64,000 bases of DNA from Acidobacteriota bacterium (GTDB lineage: Bacteria > Acidobacteriota > Polarisedimenticolia > Polarisedimenticolales > Polarisedimenticolaceae): assembly GCA_029861955.1 (NCBI GenBank), contig JAOTYK010000018.1:1-64000 (forward strand), given 5' to 3'. Shown piece by piece: positions 8,975-18,454 of this stretch. Both the position numbers and the translations under genes were made by a program. Each line of letters begins with the position of its first letter. Position 1 is the stretch's first letter. The notes beneath the pieces are model-generated. The model was not told the origin of the DNA. It saw only the letters and a list, made by a program, of their open reading frames with translations, and searched no databases.

Positions 8975-10552
8975 ATGCGCCCCGTCAAACTAGAGCCCGT
9001 GGCCCGTGGCGTCTCCTGCGAGGCGATCCGTCAGCACGATCGCATCGTCGACCGTCTCGAGGACGCGTCGGCGGCCCCACCGGGATCGTGTGAGCGCCTG
9101 TATCTCCCCGAGGACGAACGACAGGCGTCCCTTTGTCTTGCGGCTCTGCATCGTGAGGGACACCCGGTCCTGTTCCAGGCGGCAAGAACCTCCCTGACCG
9201 GTGGGGCGATCCCGCACGGCGAGGCCATCGTCTCCATCGAGCGGATGAACTCGATCGGCCCGATTAACGAGAACGGCGACGAGGCGACCGTTCGTGTCGG
9301 CCCCGGTGTGCGTCTCCGTGATCTGCAGCGGACCCTCGCGGCCCGTGGTTGGCAGTACCCCCCGACCCCCACCTATCTCGAGGCGATGGTCGGCGGGGTG
9401 GTTTCGACCAACGCCGGAGGTCCTGCGTCGTTCCGCTACGGGGTCACCCGCGATTGGGTCCTGGGACTGCACGTCGTCACGGCCGATGGGCGTCGACTGG
9501 AGGTCGAGCGAGGACAGTTCGTCGCGTCCACCGGAGAGTCCTTCCCCTGGGAGGGCACGGTTCGCCTTCCGCGACCGGAGCATCGTCTGCCGTCCCTCAA
9601 GAAGATCACCGCCGGCTATCACAGCGCGCCGCAGCTGGACCTGGTCGATCTCTTCGTCGGCGCCGAAGGCACGCTGGGATTGATCACCGAGGCGACGCTA
9701 CGTCTCCAGCGGCTGCCTGCGGGCCGAATCGGCGGCTGGGTTTTCCTGGCCGACGATCGGACGGCCCTCGCCGCGACGGGTGAACTCCGTTGTCTTCCGG
9801 TGACGGCCGCGCTCTCGATTCGCAGCGTCGAATTCATCGATCGCGATTGCCTGCGGTTGCTGCGGGAGGACGGCATCGACCGAAAGTTGCGCATCGAGCT
9901 TCCCGCTGAGACCGGTGCCGCAATCTACGTGGTGGCAGAGACGGATCGGTCGTGGACCGATACGGAGTTGATGGATCTTCTTACCGACGGGACCGACGTC
10001 GGGCAGTTCCTCCAGCTTCTCGTTCGCTACGGTGACCTCGACAACGTCTACCTTGCGACCGATGCGGACCCCGGCCGATTTGAGGAGCTGGTGGCCCTCC
10101 GCGAATCTGTCCCACACGCTGTCTTCGAGCGGGTACGAAGGACTCGCCTGGAAGTGCCTGAAGTGCAAAAACTCGGTGGTGACACGATCGTTCCGTTCGA
10201 ACGTCTGAACGAATTCATGGTCGGATGTCGCGAGGCGCTGGCGCGTCATGAGGTCGTCGGCGCGATCTGGGGGCACGTGTCTGACGGTAATCTCCATCCC
10301 AACGTGATCGCTCAATCTGCCGACGAGATGAAGCGGGGGGCAGACTTCCAACTCGAGATAGCGAGCCTGGCGCAGCGTCTCGGTGGCGCGCCATTGGCAG
10401 AGCACGGCGTTGGCCGTAACGTCTTGAAGCAGGAGTTGCTCCGACGATTCGTCGGACCCGAGGCGATCGACCGAATGTGGGAGATCAAGCGGGTTCTCGA
10501 TCCGACGCTGCGAATCGCGCCGGGAGTGTTGTTGCCGCCGAACAACGATTGA
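8975..10552 (+). CDS. FAD-linked oxidase, GlcD / D-lactate dehydrogenase family
   Basis: 525 residues. An N-terminal PCMH-type FAD-binding domain (about 40-225) contains TSLTGGAIPHGEAIVSIERM, GGVVSTNAGGPASFRYGVT and LFVGAEGTLGLITEATLRL. A C-terminal FAD-oxidase domain (about 250-520) ends with the family signatures WGHVSDGNLHPNV and AEHGVGRNVLKQEL, the latter holding the catalytic-region His. Members oxidise D-2-hydroxyacids (D-lactate, glycolate, D-2-hydroxyglutarate) and pass electrons to quinone or another acceptor. No glcE or glcF subunit is adjacent, so a single-subunit D-2-hydroxyacid dehydrogenase is most likely; the exact substrate is unknown. Probably cytoplasmic or peripheral at the inner membrane. 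Confidence 0.88.
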   Translation: MRPVKLEPVARGVSCEAIRQHDRIVDRLEDASAAPPGSCERLYLPEDERQASLCLAALHREGHPVLFQAARTSLTGGAIPHGEAIVSIERMNSIGPINENGDEATVRVGPGVRLRDLQRTLAARGWQYPPTPTYLEAMVGGVVSTNAGGPASFRYGVTRDWVLGLHVVTADGRRLEVERGQFVASTGESFPWEGTVRLPRPEHRLPSLKKITAGYHSAPQLDLVDLFVGAEGTLGLITEATLRLQRLPAGRIGGWVFLADDRTALAATGELRCLPVTAALSIRSVEFIDRDCLRLLREDGIDRKLRIELPAETGAAIYVVAETDRSWTDTELMDLLTDGTDVGQFLQLLVRYGDLDNVYLATDADPGRFEELVALRESVPHAVFERVRRTRLEVPEVQKLGGDTIVPFERLNEFMVGCREALARHEVVGAIWGHVSDGNLHPNVIAQSADEMKRGADFQLEIASLAQRLGGAPLAEHGVGRNVLKQELLRRFVGPEAIDRMWEIKRVLDPTLRIAPGVLLPPNND

Positions 10553-10572
10553 CCGGCACGTACGACGCCTGT

Positions 10573-10581
10573 TGTTATGAT
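10573..10581 (+). promoter_or_regulatory. Candidate extended -10 promoter for the SLC13 gene
   Basis: TGT precedes TATGAT (10576-10581), giving an extended -10 element 23 bases before the GTG start. A TTGACC lies upstream at 10549, but the 21-base spacing is too long to count as its -35. Confidence 0.35.
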
Positions 10582-10604
10582 AGCGAACCTATCGGGGAGA
10601 GTAC

Positions 10605-12377
10605 GTGGAAGCGATCGCTGTATGTACGATCGTCGTCGTGGCCACCGTGTTACTGGCGATGGAGAAGTGGCGCGCGGATGTCGTCGCGTTGCTGGTCCTG
10701 GCCAGCCTGATACTCCTGCGGGTGTTGGAGCCCGGTGAAGCGTGGGCCGGATTCGCAAGTCCTGCGACGATCACCGTGGCCAGCATGTTCATTCTTAGCG
10801 CCGGCTTGCAGGCGAGCGGTGTCGTTCAGGTCCTCGCCGATCGCTTCATCCGTCACGGGCCACGCAGCAACGGGGCCATGCTGGGGGTGACGGCGATGAT
10901 CGTCGCTCCGATCTCGGCATTCATCAACAACACTGCGGCGGTCTCGGTCTTCCTTCCGATCATGTTGCGTGCCTGCCATGAACGACGCACCAGCCCCAGT
11001 CGCTTCATGCTTGCCCTATCGTTCCTGGCGATGCTGGGTGGTACGTGCACACTCATCGGCACCTCCACCAACCTGATCGTCAGTTCGATCGCCGAACAGC
11101 ACGGTCAGACGCCGTTCGCCATGTTCGAGTTCAGCAAGCTGGGCCTCGTACTCCTGCTGGTCGGTGTGGTCTATCTGGTCACCATCGGTCAGCGATTGAC
11201 CCCGGAGAGGGTCCAGGCCGACAGCTTGACCCAGGGGTTCCAGCTCAATCTCTACCTCAGTGAGGTCATCGTGTTGGCCGGGTCCCCCCTGGTCGGCAAG
11301 ACGCTCCACGAGGCCAGCATCGGTGAGCGGTTCGATCTGGAGGTGCTGGGGCAGGTCCGAGACAAGAAGCTGTTCTCGATCTCGGCGGGGATCGGTGCCC
11401 TGCGCGAGGACGACATCCTCCTGGTCAAGGCCTCGGCCAACGCGTTGGTCAAGCTGCGCGATACCGCCGGTCTGGCGGTTCGACAGGGGAGACGACCGGG
11501 CGAGGCGGATCTTCGCTCCGGGGATTCGGCCCTGATCGAGGTCGTCGTCACTCCCAACTCTGAGCTCGAAGGCCGCAGCCTCAAGAGCATCAACTTCCGC
11601 AACCGCTACGGTGCGACGACCCTGGCGATCCGTCGTCACGGCGAAGAGATTCGCGAGAAGATCGGACACGTTCGTCTGCGCATCGGCGACGAGTTGCTGG
11701 TGGTGGCGCAGAGTCGCAACCTGGAACGGCTTCGTGCGGAGCCCAGCTTCGTCGTTCTGGAGGAGCTGGACGTCTCGATCGTCAAGCCCGTCGCGGCGTG
11801 GACCGCGACCCTGATCGTGGTGGCGGTGGTTGGCGTGGCGGCGTTCGGCCTCTACCCGATCGCCGATGTGGCGGTCGTCGGTGCCGTTGCCATGGTTCTA
11901 CTCGGCTGCTTGCCGGTCGCGAAGATCTATTCCGTTGTCGATTGGAGAATCGTCTTTCTGTTGGCGGGATTGCTGCCGTTGGGGATGGCGCTCGAACATA
12001 CAGGAGTCGCCGCTACCGCCGCGCAGTGGATCGTGACGGTGACCGGTCAGTGGGGACCGCAAGCGGCGTTGGGGGCGTTTGCGCTGATGGCGATGTTGTT
12101 GACGGGCGTGATGTCCAATGTGGCGACGGCCGCACTGCTGGCTCCGCTGGCCATCGCCTGCGCCGATGGTCTCGAGGTCGACCCTCGTCCCTTCCTGGTC
12201 GCCCTGACGTTTGCCGCGTCGGCGGCGTTCTACACGCCGATCGGCTATCAGACGAATCTATTGGTCTATGGACCGGGCGGCTATCGTTTCCGGGACTTCG
12301 TTCGGGTCGGCGGACCGTTGGCGGCCCTCCATCTAATCCTCACCGTCGCGCTGGTGCCGCTGTTCTTCCCGTTCTAA
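10605..12377 (+). CDS. SLC13/DASS-family permease with two TrkA-C domains
   Basis: 590 residues from a GTG preceded by GGGGAGA. Five or six N-terminal helices (1-200) include the ion-transporter signature AFINNTAAVSVFLPIML and the hairpin GGTCTLIGTSTNLIV. Two cytoplasmic RCK/TrkA-C domains follow (about 205-290 and 300-385; NSELEGRSLKSINFRNRYG). A second membrane half (about 395-590) repeats the signature as MSNVATAALLAPLAIA and YTPIGYQTNLLVYGPGGY. Such proteins are Na+-coupled carriers of anions such as sulfate, dicarboxylates or phosphate. The tandem RCK pair suggests ligand gating, but I cannot assign a substrate. Four bases separate its stop from the convergent fumarase stop. Confidence 0.88.
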   Translation: MEAIAVCTIVVVATVLLAMEKWRADVVALLVLASLILLRVLEPGEAWAGFASPATITVASMFILSAGLQASGVVQVLADRFIRHGPRSNGAMLGVTAMIVAPISAFINNTAAVSVFLPIMLRACHERRTSPSRFMLALSFLAMLGGTCTLIGTSTNLIVSSIAEQHGQTPFAMFEFSKLGLVLLLVGVVYLVTIGQRLTPERVQADSLTQGFQLNLYLSEVIVLAGSPLVGKTLHEASIGERFDLEVLGQVRDKKLFSISAGIGALREDDILLVKASANALVKLRDTAGLAVRQGRRPGEADLRSGDSALIEVVVTPNSELEGRSLKSINFRNRYGATTLAIRRHGEEIREKIGHVRLRIGDELLVVAQSRNLERLRAEPSFVVLEELDVSIVKPVAAWTATLIVVAVVGVAAFGLYPIADVAVVGAVAMVLLGCLPVAKIYSVVDWRIVFLLAGLLPLGMALEHTGVAATAAQWIVTVTGQWGPQAALGAFALMAMLLTGVMSNVATAALLAPLAIACADGLEVDPRPFLVALTFAASAAFYTPIGYQTNLLVYGPGGYRFRDFVRVGGPLAALHLILTVALVPLFFPF

Positions 12378-12381
12378 CGGA

Positions 12382-13776
12382 TCACTCAGGATGGGTCATG
12401 GCGAACGGGTCCAGCCCTTCGTCCAGCTGTTCGGGCGTCAGGTCCGTTAGCTCCTCGGCTACCTCACGCACCGTGCGCCCACTATCCGCCGCGACGTGCG
12501 CAATCTTCGCCGAGAGGTCGTAACCGATGACCGGAACCAGTCGGGTGACAATCGCCAGACCCCGCTCGACCATCTCTGGTCCCACGTTGGTGCACTCGAG
12601 ACCTGCGACACATCGCTCGGAGAAATTCAGTGCGGCGGCACCGAGCCATTCGATCGATTGGATGAGATTGTCGGCGGCAAACGGCTGCATCGTATTCAGT
12701 TCGAAGTAGCTACCCTGGGCCGCCTGCACCAACGCCTGGTCATTGGCGATCACCTGGGCGGTTACCTGAATCAGTGACTCGGCGATCACGGGGTTGACCT
12801 TGCCGGGCATGATCGAGCTTCCCGGTTGGACCTCGGTCATCCGAAGTTCGCCGAGCCCCGTCCGCGGTCCCGAGGCCAGCAGCCGGATGTCGTTGGCGAT
12901 TTTGTGGAGGCTGACCGCGACGGTCCGGAGATTTCCCGAGGCGGTCAGCGCGGCGTCCAGCGTCTGCTGCGCCTGGAAGTGGTTCTCTGTCTCACGTACC
13001 GGCAGTCCCGTACGGGTCGCGATCTGAGCGCAGAGTCGTTTGGAGAATTCCGGGTGAGTGTTGAGACCGGTTCCGACCGCCGTTCCCCCCTGGGCGACTT
13101 CGCTGAGTTCCTCGGTCGCCAACTGCGTGCGACGGAGGCCCCTCTCGACCTGACCGGCGAAACCACGGAAAACTTGCCCCATGCGGATCGGCGTCGCGTC
13201 CTGGAGATGGGTGCGACCGGTCTTGATCGTGTCCCAGAACTCGGTGGACTTGGCGTCCAGAGTTTGCTGGAGCGTCTCCAGCCCGGGACGTAGAACCTCT
13301 TCGATGGCAAGCATCGCAGACAGGTGCAGCATCGTCGGGATGACGTCGTTGCTCGACTGACCCATGTTCACGTGATCGTTGGGATGGACCAGGTCGCGAG
13401 AGCCCCGTGTGCCTCCCAGAAGTTCCGCGGCGCGATTGGCGATGACTTCGTTGGCGTTCATGTTGGAGGACGTGCCGGAGCCGGTCTGGAAGATGTCGAC
13501 GACGAACTCGTCGTCCAGCTTGCCGTCGGCGACCTCGAGCGCAGCCTCGCCAATCGCGGCGGCGAGCTTGCCGTCCAGTCGCCCCAGTTCGGAGTTGGTG
13601 TCGGCCGCCGCCCACTTGATCAGGCCGAGCGCCTGGATCATTCGTCGGCTCAGCCGTCGCCCACTGATGGGAAAGTTAAGAACCGCCCGCTGGGTCGACG
13701 CGCCGTAGTAGGCGTCGACTGGGACTTCCATCTCGCCCATGGAATCTCGTTCCGTCCTTGTCCGAGTACCACTCAT
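12382..13776 (-). CDS. fumC: Class II fumarate hydratase
   Basis: 464 residues, the normal length for iron-independent tetrameric fumarase. The ATG start sits 6 bases after AGGAG. Family landmarks in order: DAYYGASTQRAVLNFPIS, FQTGSGTSSNMNANEVIANR, HPNDHVNMGQSSNDVIPT, the catalytic His region KTGRTHLQDATPIRMGQ, and the catalytic-Ser loop GSSIMPGKVNPV. It interconverts fumarate and L-malate in the TCA cycle. Aspartase and adenylosuccinate lyase share the superfamily, but the full-length match to the FumC motif set makes fumarase the clear call. Confidence 0.96.
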   Translation of the reverse strand: MSGTRTRTERDSMGEMEVPVDAYYGASTQRAVLNFPISGRRLSRRMIQALGLIKWAAADTNSELGRLDGKLAAAIGEAALEVADGKLDDEFVVDIFQTGSGTSSNMNANEVIANRAAELLGGTRGSRDLVHPNDHVNMGQSSNDVIPTMLHLSAMLAIEEVLRPGLETLQQTLDAKSTEFWDTIKTGRTHLQDATPIRMGQVFRGFAGQVERGLRRTQLATEELSEVAQGGTAVGTGLNTHPEFSKRLCAQIATRTGLPVRETENHFQAQQTLDAALTASGNLRTVAVSLHKIANDIRLLASGPRTGLGELRMTEVQPGSSIMPGKVNPVIAESLIQVTAQVIANDQALVQAAQGSYFELNTMQPFAADNLIQSIEWLGAAALNFSERCVAGLECTNVGPEMVERGLAIVTRLVPVIGYDLSAKIAHVAADSGRTVREVAEELTDLTPEQLDEGLDPFAMTHPE

Positions 13777-13848
13777 CCGCGTCTCCTGCGTTCATCCACC
13801 GGGCAGGGTATCGCAACGACTGGGCAGCCGCGACCGGCCCGTCGGTTC

Positions 13849-13857
13849 TGCTAGGAT
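13849..13857 (+). promoter_or_regulatory. Candidate extended -10 promoter for the phosphohexomutase gene
   Basis: TGC precedes TAGGAT (13852-13857), 42 bases before the ATG, in the 123-base divergent interval between fumC and the phosphohexomutase. No good -35 is visible. Confidence 0.3.
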
Positions 13858-13899
13858 CCAAGCGGTTACAAAGTCCGCACCACGTAACGGGAGCGTCCG

Positions 13900-15261
13900 A
13901 TGGCAGTCAACCCAGAGCAACACCTCGCGTGTTTCAAGGCATACGACATCCGAGGCAAGGTTCCAGACGAACTGGACATCGACCGGGTCACGAAGATCGC
14001 TCGTGCGTACGCGCAGTGGCTCAAGCCGTCCCGTGTCGTCGTCGGCTACGACATCCGACTTTCGAGTCCGGAGATTGCGGACGCGGTCGCCCGCGGCCTG
14101 AACGACGAGGGAGTCGATGTCGTCGAGCTCGGTCTCTGCGGAACCGAACATGTCTATTTCGCCACGTTCCACCACGAACTCGACGGAGGGATCATGGTGA
14201 CCGCCAGTCATAACCCTGCGGAATACAACGGTCTCAAGCCCGTTCGTGAGCTCGCCCGTCCCCTCAGCAGTGTCAGCGGGTTGGGCGAGATCGAGCAGGA
14301 GGTCATCGCTGACTCGTTTGGGCCGGCACCGGGTGGAGGCGGACGTGAGCCGCTGAACGTCATGCAGGACTACATTCAGCACCTGTTGACCTATATCGAT
14401 GTCGCCGCACTCCCGCCGATGAAGATCGTAACCAATCCGGGTAATGGCGGTGCAGGTAGGGTGATCGACGCACTGGATCCCCATCTACCGTTCACGTTCG
14501 AGCGCGTCCATCACGAGCCCGATGGCAAGTTTCCCAACGGCGTCCCGAACCCGCTGCTTCCGGACAACCGGCAGGTGACCCGTGATGCCGTCTTGCAATC
14601 CGGCGCCACGATGGGAGTTGCCTGGGATGGGGATTTCGATCGCTGCTTCCTGTTTGATGAGACAGGTGGATTCATCGAGGGGTACTACATCGTCGGACTA
14701 CTGGCGGAGAGCATCCTCTCCAGGAACCCCGGCGGGAAGATCGTTCACGACCCGCGCCTGACCTGGAACACCCTCGAGACCGTCGAGGCGGCCGGAGGGA
14801 TCGCCGTCCAGAGCAAGAGTGGTCACGCATTCGTCAAGGATGTGATGCGTCGCGAGGATGCCGTCTACGGTGGCGAGATGTCGGCCCATCACTTCTTTCG
14901 CGAATTTTCCTACTGCGACAGCGGGATGGTGCCGTGGATGCTGGTCGCGGCTCTGGTCGCGAGTCGAGGCAAACCATTGAGTGCTCTGGTGTCCGATCGA
15001 ATGGAGCGCTTCCCTGCCAGCGGAGAGATCAATCGCCGGGTGGACGATGCCGATGTGGTCATCGAGCGGATCAAGGACGAATACGGCCCCGATGCCTTGA
15101 AGATCGACGAGACGGACGGCGTTGGAATCGACTTCGAGTCCTGGCGCTTCAACTTGAGGAAGTCCAACACCGAACCGCTCATCCGTCTGAATGTCGAGAC
15201 TCGCGGTGACCGTGCGTTGATGGAGGCGCGGACCGAGGAGTTGCTGTCGCGGATCGTCTAG
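13900..15261 (+). CDS. Phosphomannomutase / phosphoglucomutase
   Basis: 453 residues, typical for the alpha-D-phosphohexomutase family (ManB/CpsG/AlgC). ATG start after a GGGAG site. It begins with the substrate-entry segment CFKAYDIRGKVPDEL. It then has the phosphoserine loop VTASHNPAEYNGLKP, the metal-binding loop DGDFDRCFLFDE, the sugar-binding loop GGEMSAHHFF and the phosphate-binding loop RKSNTEPLIRLNVET. All four functional loops are intact. It interconverts hexose 1- and 6-phosphates, feeding GDP-mannose or UDP-glucose for polysaccharide and LPS synthesis. Preference for mannose or glucose cannot be read with certainty, though GGEMSAHHFF is usual in mannose-active or dual enzymes. Confidence 0.94.
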   Translation: MAVNPEQHLACFKAYDIRGKVPDELDIDRVTKIARAYAQWLKPSRVVVGYDIRLSSPEIADAVARGLNDEGVDVVELGLCGTEHVYFATFHHELDGGIMVTASHNPAEYNGLKPVRELARPLSSVSGLGEIEQEVIADSFGPAPGGGGREPLNVMQDYIQHLLTYIDVAALPPMKIVTNPGNGGAGRVIDALDPHLPFTFERVHHEPDGKFPNGVPNPLLPDNRQVTRDAVLQSGATMGVAWDGDFDRCFLFDETGGFIEGYYIVGLLAESILSRNPGGKIVHDPRLTWNTLETVEAAGGIAVQSKSGHAFVKDVMRREDAVYGGEMSAHHFFREFSYCDSGMVPWMLVAALVASRGKPLSALVSDRMERFPASGEINRRVDDADVVIERIKDEYGPDALKIDETDGVGIDFESWRFNLRKSNTEPLIRLNVETRGDRALMEARTEELLSRIV

Positions 15262-15310
15262 GCGTCAAAGTCGGCACGATCCGTGCTACCGTTGAAACGG
15301 ACGGCCCGCG

Positions 15311-15676
15311 ATGTGGGAACGGGAAGAGGCGCTCGTGGATTTGAACGGCAGCATCTCGTTATTTATCGGTTTCAAGATGGACACCTCCCTGCGTCGACAT
15401 CTTGACTCGCTCGAGGGATCGGATCAGAAGTACGTTTCCCGTGAGACCTCGGATTTCCTGACGATTTGTCTCCACGGTGAAGATTCCTACGTGGGTAAGA
15501 TCGTCATGGATCGCCTGACCACCGATCGGGTAGAGGATGTTCGCCGGAACGTCATCAGCATCCTGCAGCGACTCTGTCCGGATACGCGACTGCCCGATAA
15601 GTTGGAGATCTGGGCCTGCGAGATCGTGGGCGAACAGGTCGAACTGAGCCAGTCCGAGTCGATGCCGCCTGCCTAA
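15311..15676 (+). CDS. Small protein of unknown function
   Basis: 121 residues from an ATG at 15311 without an obvious ribosome site. A GTG at 15335, preceded by GAAGAGG, is a plausible alternative and would give a 113-residue protein beginning MDLNGSISLFIGF. Soluble, mixed alpha/beta, with no signal peptide. Residues SLFIGFKMDTSLRRHLDSLE and DRLTTDRVEDVRRNVISIL are the ordered parts. It resembles nothing I recognise. It lies 49 bases after the phosphohexomutase and just before the oppositely oriented tRNA-Glu. Confidence 0.6.
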   Translation: MWEREEALVDLNGSISLFIGFKMDTSLRRHLDSLEGSDQKYVSRETSDFLTICLHGEDSYVGKIVMDRLTTDRVEDVRRNVISILQRLCPDTRLPDKLEIWACEIVGEQVELSQSESMPPA

Positions 15677-15687
15677 CCGGGCGAAGT

Positions 15688-15762
15688 TGGTAGCGCTACG
15701 GGGAATCGAACCCCGGTTTGATGGCTGAGAACCACCCGTCCTAACCCCTAGACGATAGCGCC
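15688..15762 (-). tRNA. tRNA-Glu (CTC)
   Basis: A complete 75-base cloverleaf including encoded CCA. Acceptor stem GGCGCTA pairs with TAGCGCT. The D arm is GTCTAGGGGTTAGGAC. Anticodon loop TTCTCAG gives anticodon CTC, reading GAG. The T arm is CGGGG-TTCGATT-CCCCG, followed by discriminator A and CCA. It is preceded by a perfect sigma-70 promoter. Confidence 0.97.
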
Positions 15763-15784
15763 ACAAAGTTCCCTAATCGAGACG

Positions 15785-15812
15785 ATTATAGGAGCGCGGA
15801 AGGGGCTGTCAA
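15785..15812 (-). promoter_or_regulatory. Consensus sigma-70 promoter of tRNA-Glu
   Basis: On the minus strand TTGACA (15812-15807) and TATAAT (15790-15785), both perfect, are separated by 16 bases. The -10 ends 22 bases before the tRNA 5' end, a typical stable-RNA promoter. It shows that the organism's housekeeping sigma factor uses the standard consensus. Confidence 0.88.
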
Positions 15813-15832
15813 GAGACCCACCTGGCCCCCGC

Positions 15833-15860
15833 TTGCCCCTTACGACCTGGGATCTATATT
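15833..15860 (+). promoter_or_regulatory. Candidate promoter of the hybrid histidine kinase
   Basis: TTGCCC (15833-15838) and TATATT (15855-15860) are spaced by 16 bases, matching consensus at four and five of six positions. It lies 38 bases before the GTG I take as the start, and back to back with the tRNA-Glu promoter. Confidence 0.5.
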
Positions 15861-15898
15861 CGCCAAGGTACAGAATTTCAGGGTTACGGGGGCGAACC

Positions 15899-18445
15899 GT
15901 GTCTCGTCGCAAGGCAAATCGCACGCACCCCAGTGCCGCCAATCCGTCGGCGCTCCGGCGGGTGCTGCACTGGCGTCTTCCCATGCTAGTGGCGGCGCTC
16001 TGCCTGGTCGTGTTCCGTGCCCAGGACTTGCGCCAGATGCTGATGCTGGGTCTCCCCCTGGTCGTGGCCACCTTTGCGGTCCACAGCTTCGCACCCAGAC
16101 GACTCGACCTCTGGCTGAGCGCCGGCTGGCTCACGTTCGCCGACGCCACGCTGATCGGATTGATCCTCTTCGGTGTGCCTGGGGTGCCGCCCGCGGCAAT
16201 CGCCGGGTTTTTCATCGTGGTCGCCGCGGCGGTCCTTCTTGCCGAGAGTACACGTACGATCCTCGTGTCCGCGGCCATCCTCATGGCGCTCCTGGCGATC
16301 GCGAGTATGGCGGGACTAACCACTCCGGGTTGGCCTCTGGTCGACCTCCTTTTCATCCCCGGGCTGGCGATGGCGGCAGTTGGATTCTCGTCGATCGCCG
16401 CGTGCATGACGGGTCACGAGCAGGCGATTCGTTCCGCACGACACGAAACCGACGAGTTGTGGGCCTTGCTGCGAATTCACGACGCGATCGGCAGTAGCCT
16501 CGATGCATCTCAGGTGATGCGTCAGATCGTCAAGCAAGTGGGTGATCTTGTTCAGACGGACAGTTGCTCCATCCTGGTGACCGACGAGAAACTGCGCAAG
16601 GCCTCCGTTGTAGCCTCGAAAGGGCATCCCGACGTCGACATGTTGGAGCTGGACCTCCAGAACTATCCGGAGATTCTGCACGCGTTGGAGACCCGAGAGC
16701 CGGTCGTCGTGGACGATGTCGAGACCCATCCTCTGGTCGAGTCCGTTCGTGACGTACTCCTGGCCAAGGGTTACCGCTCGCTGCTGGTGCTCCCGCTCGT
16801 ATTCGGCCGAGAGATCCTGGGAACGCTGTTTCTCCGTGGTCGCGGCGAGCGCCCGTTCACCCAGGAAGAGCTGCACTTTTGTCGCGTCGCAGCCGGCGCC
16901 TCGGCGAACGCCCTGAAGAACGCCTTGCTGTTCGAGGAGGTCAAGGAACAGGGCCAACGACACGCAGATACCAGCGAGAAACTCCGACGTGTTCTCGATG
17001 GCACGCCGGATATGATCGTCGCCGCCGATGAAGTGGGGCGTGTCACCGAGTTCAATCGTGGCGCCGAGAGACTGACCGGCAAGGTCGTCGAGGCGGTCCT
17101 GTTCCGCCCGCTCGCCGATGTCTTCGGCGGCGAGGCGAACCTCTTCGAAAGCTCGAACTCCGAGAGCGAGGGCGCTCCCCGGGACGTCACCCTGAAACGA
17201 CCCGATGGTGAAACGGTCCAACTCAGCCTGGTCAGCGCGGCCCTGACGGATGCAGCCGGAGAGCCGGTGGGCACCGTCTGGATCGGACGCGATGTGACAC
17301 GGCTTCGACGGGTCGAGAACAGCCTGGTTCAGTCCGAGCGACTCTCGTCTCTGGGCGAGGTGGTCGCGGGTGTTGCACACGAACTGAACAATCCACTGAC
17401 GAGTGTCATCGGTTATGGTCGCTTCGCGCACAACGCCAGTGCCGACTCCGACCAGCGTCAGGATCTCGAGCGAATGGTGGATTCGGCCGAACGTTGCAAG
17501 AAGATCGTGCAGAACCTGTTGTCATTCTCTCGACAGCACAACGCCGAAAAACAGAACGGCGATCTCAACGAATGCGTAGAGAAGGTGATCGAGATCAAGT
17601 CGTATCACCTGCGTTCTTCCCAGATCAATTTCAAACTTGAGCTCGATCGTTCGATTCCTCGAACTCGTTTCGACTTCCACCAGCTTGAGCAGGTCGTGCT
17701 GAACATGATCAACAACGCCGAACACGCCGTTGCTGGGATCAAGCAGGATGGTGGGAGGATCGTCATCGAGACGGGCGTTGTCGGCGACGAGATCTTCGTC
17801 GCTATCGATGACAACGGCTACGGCGTTCCCGACGCTGTCCGAGACCGGATCTTCGACCCGTTCTTTACGACGAAAGACGTCGGGCAAGGCACCGGTCTTG
17901 GTCTATCTGTCTCATTTGGGATCGTTCAGGAACATGGTGGACGCATCGATCTGGAGTGGGAGGGACGTTCTGGAAGCCGTTTCGTCGTCTATCTGCCGAT
18001 CGTTGCCGCCACGGCGACCGACGAATCCGAGGAAGGCACATCTCCCATGGCCTCCGAAAAGTCACTGGCCGGTGTGCATGTTCTTCTGGCCGAAGACGAC
18101 GAGGATGTTCGCGAAGTGTTCTCGCGGATGCTCGAGGAGGATGGCGCCCAGGTGACCTCTGCTCGTGACGGTGAGGAGGCCTGGAGTCACATCCAGGACA
18201 AAGAAGACAAGTACGATCTCATCGTCGCCGATCTTCGGATGCCCGGAATGAGCGGGAAGGAACTCTACGAGCGTGTCGGCGAGGAGTACCCCCAGCTGAT
18301 CCGCCGATTCGTCTTCGCTACCGGCGACCTCGCCAGGGACGAGACGACGGCGTTCCTGGAGGGACTGCCGAACGGCATCCTCCACAAGCCCCTCGAGGCG
18401 GAGACCGTACGTCGCGTGCTCGGACAGGTGGTCGCGGCAGTGTAG
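15899..18445 (+). CDS. Hybrid sensor histidine kinase (5TM-GAF-PAS-HisKA-HATPase-REC)
   Basis: 848 residues from the GTG at 15899, which follows a G-rich ribosome site; a TTG at 15833 lies inside the likely promoter. Domains: about five membrane helices with little periplasmic loop (25-165), GAF (about 185-335), PAS (about 350-465), HisKA with phospho-His in [19 protein letters not shown], HATPase ([31 protein letters not shown]), then a C-terminal receiver (about 727-845) with acidic LAEDDEDV, phospho-Asp in [12 protein letters not shown] and Lys in ILHKPLE. It has no DNA-binding output, so it probably relays phosphate onward through an unlinked partner. The input is probably intramembrane or cytosolic. 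The next gene (DUF2270) starts 9 bases later. Confidence 0.92.
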   Translation: MSRRKANRTHPSAANPSALRRVLHWRLPMLVAALCLVVFRAQDLRQMLMLGLPLVVATFAVHSFAPRRLDLWLSAGWLTFADATLIGLILFGVPGVPPAAIAGFFIVVAAAVLLAESTRTILVSAAILMALLAIASMAGLTTPGWPLVDLLFIPGLAMAAVGFSSIAACMTGHEQAIRSARHETDELWALLRIHDAIGSSLDASQVMRQIVKQVGDLVQTDSCSILVTDEKLRKASVVASKGHPDVDMLELDLQNYPEILHALETREPVVVDDVETHPLVESVRDVLLAKGYRSLLVLPLVFGREILGTLFLRGRGERPFTQEELHFCRVAAGASANALKNALLFEEVKEQGQRHADTSEKLRRVLDGTPDMIVAADEVGRVTEFNRGAERLTGKVVEAVLFRPLADVFGGEANLFESSNSESEGAPRDVTLKRPDGETVQLSLVSAALTDAAGEPVGTVWIGRDVTRLRRVENSLVQSERLSSLGEVVAGVAHELNNPLTSVIGYGRFAHNASADSDQRQDLERMVDSAERCKKIVQNLLSFSRQHNAEKQNGDLNECVEKVIEIKSYHLRSSQINFKLELDRSIPRTRFDFHQLEQVVLNMINNAEHAVAGIKQDGGRIVIETGVVGDEIFVAIDDNGYGVPDAVRDRIFDPFFTTKDVGQGTGLGLSVSFGIVQEHGGRIDLEWEGRSGSRFVVYLPIVAATATDESEEGTSPMASEKSLAGVHVLLAEDDEDVREVFSRMLEEDGAQVTSARDGEEAWSHIQDKEDKYDLIVADLRMPGMSGKELYERVGEEYPQLIRRFVFATGDLARDETTAFLEGLPNGILHKPLEAETVRRVLGQVVAAV

Positions 18446-18454
18446 AATGCGGTC

